Made by a program: the position numbers and the translations under genes
Shown here: one piece after another, positions 15,993 to 20,771 of the stretch
Layout of the letters: the number at the start of each line of letters is the position of its first letter
Numbering within the stretch: position 1 is the stretch's first letter
Notes under the pieces: model-generated
Seen by the model: only the letters and a program-made list of their open reading frames with translations
Databases searched by the model: none
What the model was told of the DNA's origin: nothing
DNA from: an uncultured Blautia sp.
GTDB lineage: Bacteria > Bacillota > Clostridia > Lachnospirales > Lachnospiraceae
Reading direction: 5' to 3'
Assembly (NCBI GenBank): GCA_902476765.1
Contig: CABSEJ010000041.1
Location: 1 to 20,771, forward strand
Length of the DNA: 20,771 nt

Positions 15993-16032
15993 CTTAGTGT
16001 ACAAAGGGCCGTTTATTTCCTTGTGTATTAAG
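15993..16032 (+). other. Hairpin immediately after the large ARH-like gene
   Basis: CTTAGTGTACAAAGG (15993-16007) can pair as RNA with CCTTGTGTATTAAG (16019-16032), about 14 pairs including four G-U and one bulge, 11-base loop. No T run follows; it precedes the clear terminator by 50 bases. Confidence 0.4.
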
Positions 16033-16080
16033 GATACGTTGAGTTCAGAAAGCTGCCTGTGCGGTTGTCTGAGTAAAAGA

Positions 16081-16128
16081 AAAACCGTTCGGAAGCAGTA
16101 GGAAATATATTGTTTTCGGACGGTTTTT
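16081..16128 (+). terminator. Rho-independent terminator between the two halves of the locus
   Basis: CCGTTCGGAA (16085-16094) pairs with TTTCGGACGG (16114-16123), ten pairs with two G-U, flanked by AAAA before and TTTTT (16124-16128) after, so it can act in both directions. Confidence 0.8.
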
Positions 16129-16132
16129 GTGG

Positions 16133-16144
16133 CCAGAGAGGGTA
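16133..16144 (+). repeat. Dispersed repeat core, copy 1
   Basis: CCAGAGAGGGTA, 35 bases ahead of the second PfkB kinase gene. The same 12-mer recurs at 19389-19400 and 20559-20570. Here it is followed by TGTTCTTACCC, so GGGTA/TACCC can form a tiny hairpin. Confidence 0.6.
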
Positions 16145-16178
16145 TGTTCTTACCCGGAAAAAGTAGGAGGTTTAGAGG

Positions 16179-17111
16179 ATGAGATATGATGTATGGGGGT
16201 TGGGAACCCTGGCAATGGATGTGCTGATGAAAGTAGATGCTCTTCCGGCGGAGGATGGATTTTGCATTGTAGAGGAAAGCCAGAGCCAGCCGGGAGGAAG
16301 CGGAACTAATGTGATGGTACAGCTTGCAAGACTGGGAGCAAAATGCGGCTATTCCGGGGCAGTAGGAGACGATGCTCTGGGTCGGCAGGTGCTGGACAGT
16401 TTGAAAAGGGAAGGGGTGGATACTTCTGCTATGGTTATCCGACCGGGAATGACTACTCTTCATACAGATATTGTCATTGATAAAGAAGGCAGAAAATTTA
16501 TCATGCTGAATATGGGAGAAGCCTTTGCCTCCCTGAAGTCAGAGGAGGTTCCGGAGCATAAGCTGAGGGAAGCAAAGGTGTTCTATACAGACTTACTTCC
16601 CCAAAAGCCGTCTGTAGAAGCTTTAAAGAAGGCCCGTAGAGCAGGCGTTTCCACAGTGTTCAATTTGCAGGTGGGGCTAAGCACTATGAAGGGATTGGGG
16701 GTGTCCAGAGAAGAAATTTTACAGGCTCTGGCTTATGCGGATGTGTTCGCACCCTGCAGGGAAGGTTTGTACCAATTAGCCGGGACGGAAAGTCTAGAAG
16801 AGTGCCGGGATTTTTTGCGGAAATATTGTAACGGAATTCTTTTGTTTACTCTGGGAACCCAGGGGTCTGTGGCCTATGGGCCTGCAGGGCAGGGGAGCTG
16901 GCCGGTGAAAGTTCAGGCTGAGAAGATTCAGGCGGTGGATACCACAGGAGCCGGAGATTCCTATATTGGCGGCTTTATTTACAGTTACTTTTTAGAGAAA
17001 AGCGAACTAAAAGAAGCCATGAAATTTGCTTCTGCCTGCGCTGCCTATACCTGCACCAGATTAGGGGCCAGGTTTTCCCCTACCCTGGAGGAGGTGAAAA
17101 ATTTTGCATAA
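16179..17111 (+). CDS. PfkB-family carbohydrate kinase, substrate unknown
   Basis: A ribokinase-fold sugar kinase of 310 residues, cytoplasmic. Seen: GLGTLAMDVLMKVDALP at the first strand, the first PfkB signature GGSGTNVMVQLARLGAKCGYSGAVGDDALG, and the second DTTGAGDSYIGGF at 254-266 with catalytic Asp260 and an intact GAGD anion hole. The PNxxE magnesium motif is altered to APCREGLYQL, so metal handling may differ. It is clearly not a duplicate of the ribokinase at 9678; its N-terminus and lack of GGKGANQ suggest another substrate (a nucleoside, a fructose derivative or another pentose). AGGAGG at 16165-16170 gives a good start. The next gene overlaps its stop by 8 bases, implying translational coupling. 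Confidence 0.85.
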   Translation: MRYDVWGLGTLAMDVLMKVDALPAEDGFCIVEESQSQPGGSGTNVMVQLARLGAKCGYSGAVGDDALGRQVLDSLKREGVDTSAMVIRPGMTTLHTDIVIDKEGRKFIMLNMGEAFASLKSEEVPEHKLREAKVFYTDLLPQKPSVEALKKARRAGVSTVFNLQVGLSTMKGLGVSREEILQALAYADVFAPCREGLYQLAGTESLEECRDFLRKYCNGILLFTLGTQGSVAYGPAGQGSWPVKVQAEKIQAVDTTGAGDSYIGGFIYSYFLEKSELKEAMKFASACAAYTCTRLGARFSPTLEEVKNFA

Positions 17112-18099
17112 AAAAGAGAAAATCCTGGGAGCTTTGATAGGAGCTGCTTACGGAGACGCTTTCGGAATGCCTTCTGAAATGTGGACCCCTGAGAAAATAA
17201 AGGCAAGGCTTGGTTATATTGACTGTTTTTTGCCAGGACAGGAGGAAAGTGAAATATCCAGAGGATTCCAGGCCGGAGAGGTTACCGATGATACAGCTAA
17301 TTTGCTGCTGGTTATAGATATGCTTGTGAAAGGTAGAGGAAAGGTGGATGCCCATCTGTTTATACAAATCCTGAGACGCTGGGCCGGGGAGCAAGAGAAG
17401 GCTAAGACAGTCATAGGACCCAGTACAGCGGCGGCTTTTCAGAAGCTGGAGAAAGGGGTTCCCATGGAGCTGACGGGAAGGAACGGAACCACCAACGGAG
17501 GGGCCATGAAAATACTTCCTCTGGGGCTGGTATATGGTGCACAGGGACTGGAAGTCCTTAGCCGACAGGTAAAACTGCTCTGCCTGCCTACTCATAATAC
17601 CAGCTGTGCTATGGCGGGAGCCTGTGCTGTCGCAGCGGCGGCAGGCCTGGCAGCGGAGGGAGAAAGGAGCTTAGAAAGGATTCTTGATTATGCCCGGGAA
17701 GGCGCTTTGGCAGGGCAGCTGCAGGGATTCCCGGTCTGCGGTCCGTCAGTGGCCGGGAGAATAGGTCTGGCCAGGGTTATAGCAGAACAGTCCAAGTCAG
17801 AAGAAAAAGTGCTGGAAGAGCTTTATGATATTGTGGGTACCGGTCTTTCAGCGGCAGAAAGTGTACCTGCGGCCCTGGGGCTGGTCTCTCTTTCCAGAGG
17901 GAATCCTGTAAAATGTGCCAGGTACGCAGCTAATATAGGGGGAGATACGGATACTATAGGAGCTATGGCCTGCGGTATCTGCGGGGCTTATTCCGGGGCC
18001 GGGGCTTTTGAGAAAAAGGACATAGAACTGCTGGAAAGAGTCAACGGAATTTCCTTTGAAAAAGTGACAGACAGGCTTATGGAAGCCTGTGGACTTTAG
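17104..18099 (+). CDS. ADP-ribosylglycohydrolase-family protein (second copy, standard size)
   Basis: 331 residues, a single-domain ARH/DraG-like hydrolase, cytoplasmic. Motifs: ILGALIGAAYGDAFGMPSE at 8-26, the first metal cluster GEVTDDTANLL (Asp62, Asp63, Thr64), and the second NIGGDTDTIGAMACGICGAYSGA with Asp281 and Asp283. All expected acidic residues are there, so an active dinuclear magnesium enzyme is likely. The start is a TTG that overlaps the preceding kinase gene's end; GGAGGAGG at 17087-17094 lies 9 bases ahead, and the first in-frame ATG would remove the conserved N-terminal helix. Substrate may be ADP-ribosylated protein, or, given its coupling to a sugar kinase and the importer upstream, a small glycoside. 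It differs clearly in sequence from the large relative at 13841. Confidence 0.87.
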   Translation: MHKKEKILGALIGAAYGDAFGMPSEMWTPEKIKARLGYIDCFLPGQEESEISRGFQAGEVTDDTANLLLVIDMLVKGRGKVDAHLFIQILRRWAGEQEKAKTVIGPSTAAAFQKLEKGVPMELTGRNGTTNGGAMKILPLGLVYGAQGLEVLSRQVKLLCLPTHNTSCAMAGACAVAAAAGLAAEGERSLERILDYAREGALAGQLQGFPVCGPSVAGRIGLARVIAEQSKSEEKVLEELYDIVGTGLSAAESVPAALGLVSLSRGNPVKCARYAANIGGDTDTIGAMACGICGAYSGAGAFEKKDIELLERVNGISFEKVTDRLMEACGL

Positions 18100-18106
18100 A
18101 AAGAAA

Positions 18107-18135
18107 TTGACAGAGAGGAGAAGGCGATATACTAT
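18107..18135 (+). promoter_or_regulatory. Promoter of the FliB-like gene
   Basis: Perfect TTGACA (18107-18112), 17-base spacer, TACTAT (18130-18135). The predicted leader of about 88 bases contains a degenerate copy of the palindromic repeat. Confidence 0.75.
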
Positions 18136-18155
18136 AGGGTTGTATGAAAGGAGTA

Positions 18156-18203
18156 TACTCTCTCTGAACAAGAGCATATGTATTTTTCTTCGGAGAGGGC
18201 ACT
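18156..18203 (+). repeat. Dispersed palindromic repeat, copy 2 (degenerate)
   Basis: TACTCTCTCTGAACAAGAGCAT matches the left arm of the full palindrome at 20520-20575 except for two bases; the right part (TTCTTCGGAGAGGG) is decayed but still partly pairs with the left. It lies in the leader of the FliB-like gene. Confidence 0.55.
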
Positions 18204-18229
18204 ATTTAAGATAAAGGAAGAAGTATACT

Positions 18230-19357
18230 ATGCGCTACAGACAACCGGATTATTACGATGAATTTTCCTGTATCGGAGCCGTATGCCCTGCTACCTGCTG
18301 TGCAGGATGGCAGATTATGATTGATGAAGAATCTCTGGACAGATACAGCCAGGTAAAAGGGGATTTTGGTCTTCGGCTTTTAGATTCCATAGACTGGTAT
18401 CAGGGCTGTTTCCGGCAGCAGGATGGAAGGTGCAGTTTCTTAAACAAAGATAATCTCTGCGATTTATACCAGGAGCTGGGAAAGGGAGCCTTATGTCGTA
18501 CCTGTACAGCTTATCCCCGGCACACAGAGGAATTTGAGGAGCTTCGGGAGCTGTCCCTGTCCCTTTCCTGTCCTGTGGCAGCAACACTGATTTTGAGCCA
18601 TACAGAACAGACCGTCTTTTTGGAACGGGAGGATGAAACTGTGGAGCAGGAGGATTTCCAGGACTTTGACGCTTTGCTTTTCGGTGCTTTGGAGGAGGCC
18701 AGGGAGTACCTGCTTCGTCTTGTGGGAGACCGGAGCATAAGCCTGGAAAAAAGAATGGCTCTGGTATTAAAGCTGGCTGCAGTTATGGATAATGCCCTGG
18801 TGGAGGGTACCCTGTTTGAACTGGATATACGGAAAGAGGGAGAAAGGCTGAAAGACCAGGATTTTTCTGCCAAAGAGCGTCAGGTCTATGAGACAAGAAA
18901 AGGTATCCTAGAGGATTTAGGGCAATTGGAGGTATTGCAGGAGGAGTGGCCCTGCATTCTGAAGGATATAGACCAGACTCTGTATCACAAAGGAAAAAGC
19001 TTTTACGAGAATCTACGGAAGGATTTTCGGGAAATATATAGGAGAGAAAAGCAAGGACAGGAATGGGAAATATGGGGAGAACAGCTTCTGGTTTTCTTTT
19101 TGTTTACTTATTTCTGTGGGGCAGCCTATGACGGTTACATTTACACTAAGGCAGCCTTGTCAGTGGTCAGTGTTCTCTGGATTCAGGAAATGGCTCTTTG
19201 CTGCTGGGCAAAGACAGGCAGACTTACTTTGGAAGACATGACAGAGCTGTCTTATACCTATGCCAGAGAGATTGAACACTCAGAGGATAACCTGAATCTT
19301 TTAGAAGAAATGTTCCGGGATAATGGCAGATATGGACCGGAGCACTTACAGATATAA
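18230..19357 (+). CDS. fliB: Flagellin lysine-N-methylase (FliB) family protein
   Basis: 375 residues, cytoplasmic. The N-terminus is the diagnostic part: RQPDYYDEFSCIGAVCPATCCAGWQI, with Cys14, Cys19, Cys23 and Cys24, then further cysteines in GCFRQQDGRCSFLNKDNLCDLY and LCRTCTAYPRH. In characterised FliB the conserved cysteines bind an iron-sulphur cluster, and the protein methylates flagellin lysines using SAM. The remaining two thirds are acidic and helical, with little conserved motif. It has its own promoter and no flagellar gene nearby. In non-motile clostridia homologues are common, so the target may be another protein; the name is a family label. AAAGGAAG precedes the ATG. Confidence 0.75.
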   Translation: MRYRQPDYYDEFSCIGAVCPATCCAGWQIMIDEESLDRYSQVKGDFGLRLLDSIDWYQGCFRQQDGRCSFLNKDNLCDLYQELGKGALCRTCTAYPRHTEEFEELRELSLSLSCPVAATLILSHTEQTVFLEREDETVEQEDFQDFDALLFGALEEAREYLLRLVGDRSISLEKRMALVLKLAAVMDNALVEGTLFELDIRKEGERLKDQDFSAKERQVYETRKGILEDLGQLEVLQEEWPCILKDIDQTLYHKGKSFYENLRKDFREIYRREKQGQEWEIWGEQLLVFFLFTYFCGAAYDGYIYTKAALSVVSVLWIQEMALCCWAKTGRLTLEDMTELSYTYAREIEHSEDNLNLLEEMFRDNGRYGPEHLQI

Positions 19358-19381
19358 TCTTTCTTTACTATACTCAGTATT

Positions 19382-19400
19382 CCCTTGTCCAGAGAGGGTA
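19382..19400 (+). repeat. Dispersed repeat, copy 3 (right arm only)
   Basis: CCCTTGTCCAGAGAGGGTA is identical over 19 bases to 20552-20570. The expected left arm is absent. It lies between the FliB-like gene and the small cysteine-rich protein gene. Confidence 0.75.
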
Positions 19401-19437
19401 CGATAATCGTTACAAACTTTCAGAGAGGAGCAGCGTG

Positions 19438-19734
19438 ATGAGCCAAGAAAAACCATATTGGGAAGGGAAAAACTATTCCTTTTTCAGTCACAAGGACTGT
19501 GAGTTTTTCCCCTGCCACAAAACAGAAGACCCGGATAATTTTAACTGCCTTTTTTGCTATTGCCCCCTTTATGCCCTGGGGGAAAAATGCGGAGGTAATT
19601 TCAAGTACACAGACAAAGGGATAAAGGACTGCAGTGACTGTCTTCTTCCCCATAAAAGAAAGGGATACGGTTATATTACCGGCAAATATCAAGAAATCAT
19701 GGAGCTGGCGAAAAAGAAGCCCGGGAATCCCTGA
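19438..19734 (+). CDS. Small cysteine-rich domain protein
   Basis: 98 residues, soluble, with about eight cysteines: CEFFPCH, NCLFCYCPLYALGEKCGG and KDCSDCLLPHK. This pattern matches the 'cysteine-rich small domain' (Pfam PF04071), presumed metal-binding and in some clostridia joined to or near cobalamin-synthesis genes; its function is not established. That may fit with the B12-dependent reductase in this window, but distance makes the link weak. The frame begins with GTG 19435, but AGAGGAG at 19424-19430 is 7 bases ahead of ATG 19438. The 3' end overlaps the convergent HAD gene by 38 bases. Confidence 0.8.
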   Translation: MSQEKPYWEGKNYSFFSHKDCEFFPCHKTEDPDNFNCLFCYCPLYALGEKCGGNFKYTDKGIKDCSDCLLPHKRKGYGYITGKYQEIMELAKKKPGNP

Positions 19735-20371
19735 TAAGGGAAATAATTTCCTCCAAATCATGGCACACATAGTCGCAGAAAGGCTCCAGCTCGGGTGTGT
19801 AGGGGGTCAAATCCGGCACCATACAGGAGATGCCCTGAGAGGCCCGGGCCGCCTTCAGTCCGTTGATGCTGTCTTCCACCATAAGACATTGGGCAGGGGC
19901 TGTACGGAGGGCCTGTGCTGCTTTCAGAAATATTTCCGGGTCCGGCTTACAGACTTTGATTTCGTCTCCGCACACAGAGGCAGACAGATAAGAAGTGATG
20001 CCTGCCAAATCCCAGAGATGAGAAGCCCTTTTTCGGTCCGTGGAGGTGGCCACGGCAGCCGGGATATGCTGATTTCTCAGGAAGCCCAAAAGTTCCATCA
20101 GTCCCTTTTTCTTTGGAACCGAGTGCCGGACAATGTAATCATCCATGTACTTACGCCGTATTTCCCTTCCACGGTCATAATCCACTTTTCCCTGATACCA
20201 TTTATCAAAAAGAGCGGCGCTTCTGTCTCTGGTGCTTCCCCGCATCTGTGCCAGCTGTTCCTCTGTCAGAACAAAATTCATTTCTCTGGCCGCTTTCATC
20301 CAGCCATCCTTCATGATTCTTTCCGTATCAAATAAAACTCCGTCCATATCAAAAATAACTGCTTTTATCAT
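19697..20371 (-). CDS. HAD-superfamily hydrolase (beta-phosphoglucomutase/phosphatase type)
   Basis: 224 residues, cytoplasmic. Motif I is VIFDMDGVLFDTE with nucleophile Asp8 and acid/base Asp10; motif II ATSTDR; motif III Lys in KVCKPDPEIF; motif IV MVEDSINGLKAA. The helical cap between residues 15 and 85 places it in the subfamily I group with beta-phosphoglucomutase, phosphoglycolate phosphatase and sugar-phosphate phosphatases. Specificity is not readable. AAAGG lies 8 bases ahead of the ATG on the minus strand. The C-terminal residues overlap the end of the convergent cysteine-rich protein gene, and no terminator separates them. Confidence 0.88.
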   Translation of the reverse strand: MIKAVIFDMDGVLFDTERIMKDGWMKAAREMNFVLTEEQLAQMRGSTRDRSAALFDKWYQGKVDYDRGREIRRKYMDDYIVRHSVPKKKGLMELLGFLRNQHIPAAVATSTDRKRASHLWDLAGITSYLSASVCGDEIKVCKPDPEIFLKAAQALRTAPAQCLMVEDSINGLKAARASQGISCMVPDLTPYTPELEPFCDYVCHDLEEIISLIRDSRASFSPAP

Positions 20372-20519
20372 TAGTTTTTCCTTTCTACAACAATATATTT
20401 ATGGTTAATCTCCCTTATAGCCAGTAAGGAATTACCCATCTTATTGCTTAAGCTAAATTTACAGACTCTCTTTTTCCTGTTTGCTTCATCTTATCACAAA
20501 ATAGCCTTAATGTACAAAG

Positions 20520-20575
20520 AATCCTACCCTCTCTGAACAAGGGCATGTATGCCCTTGTCCAGAGAGGGTAGGATT
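20520..20575. repeat. Dispersed palindromic repeat, copy 4 (full length)
   Basis: Two 27-base arms (20520-20546 and 20549-20575) are complementary except for one position (A20536 against C20559), with a 2-base centre. The arms contain CCTACCCTCTCTGAACAAGG and its partner. No T run follows either side. The right arm's 19-mer recurs at 19382 and its core at 16133. Confidence 0.85.
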
Positions 20576-20715
20576 ATGAGCAAAATCCCAATGGCAGAGT
20601 GAAGGTAAGGCGGCTATACTTTTTTTGAAAAAGAGTGACGCAGGAAGCGGAACATGGTAGAATACAAGAAAAACGTAACTATTCAGCCACACAGCTCAGA
20701 TTCGCAGCTTGCGCT

Positions 20716-20765
20716 GCTTTTTGTTCTATAGGAAATTTCTTTGAATTTCCTATAGAACAAAAAGC
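20716..20765. repeat. Perfect 22-bp inverted repeat at the window edge
   Basis: Left arm 20716-20737 begins GCTTTTTGTTCTATAGGAAA, and right arm 20744-20765 is its exact complement, with a 6-base loop TCTTTG. It may be a terminator-like element of a gene outside the window, a MITE end or another palindromic repeat; only the edge is visible. Confidence 0.8.
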
Positions 20766-20771
20766 CCTCCG

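Larger units (their letters stand above)
20372..20771. other. Gene-free 400-base stretch with two inverted repeats
   Basis: No credible coding frame. The left part (20372-20519) is AT-rich and should hold the HAD promoter on the minus strand, though no clear -35/-10 pair stands out. The middle holds a 56-base palindrome (20520-20575) and the right end a 50-base perfect hairpin (20716-20765). Between them lies GTAACTATTCAGCCACACAG with no recognised function. Confidence 0.6.

Noticed and set aside
19634..20335. 233-residue plus-strand frame opposite the HAD gene
   Set aside because: It is the antisense of a clear HAD hydrolase with all motifs, and its translation shows no family pattern.
20507..20692. 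61-residue minus-strand frame beginning with GTG in the right intergenic region
   Set aside because: It runs through the 56-base palindrome, has no ribosome binding site and no recognisable composition; probably chance.

Overview
The window looks like a chromosomal segment from a gut-type Firmicute, most likely a Lachnospiraceae relative (Blautia, Dorea or Ruminococcus gnavus type). The basis is moderate GC, strong AGGAGG-type ribosome binding sites, a class II (B12-dependent) ribonucleotide reductase, phosphonate genes, intracellular glycoside hydrolases and CUT1-type ABC transporters. This is inferred from protein and signal style; no rRNA or other phylogenetic marker is present. I found no tRNA, CRISPR array, phage gene or intact transposase.

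Layout. (1) 1-1226: the 3' end of phnW and a complete phnX, a 2-aminoethylphosphonate degradation pair. (2) 1389-3635: a cytoplasmic family 3 glycoside hydrolase with its own promoter and a strong terminator. (3) 3809-6156: nrdJ behind a promoter that carries two NrdR-type boxes exactly 31 bp apart. (4) 6157-7503: a terminator, a stretch resembling the 5' end of a group II intron, a 78-residue unknown protein, a cytidylate-kinase-like protein and a bidirectional terminator. (5) 7524-18099: a carbohydrate locus. A LacI-type repressor fused to a ribokinase-like domain is read leftward. Divergent from it are a ribokinase, a CUT1 ABC importer (lipoprotein plus two permeases, no ATPase) and a 714-residue ADP-ribosylglycohydrolase-like protein. 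After a terminator come a second PfkB kinase and a second ADP-ribosylglycohydrolase-like protein whose start overlaps the kinase stop. (6) 18107-20371: a FliB-like lysine methylase homologue, a small cysteine-rich protein and, on the other strand, a HAD phosphatase. (7) 20372-20771: no credible gene but two very good inverted repeats.

The most interesting part is region 5. It reads as an import-and-cleave pathway for a ribosyl (or similar pentosyl) compound: the ABC importer brings it in, two ADP-ribosylglycohydrolase-fold enzymes would cut the glycosidic bond, and the kinases would phosphorylate the released sugar. The repressor appears to carry its own kinase-like domain, so sensing and metabolism may be physically joined. 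The divergent promoter has a nine-G run in the -35/-10 spacer, which suggests possible slippage-driven on/off switching, and a LacI/cre-type palindrome just downstream. A palindromic repeat family (core CCAGAGAGGGTA) sits only in intergenic DNA across the right third of the window.
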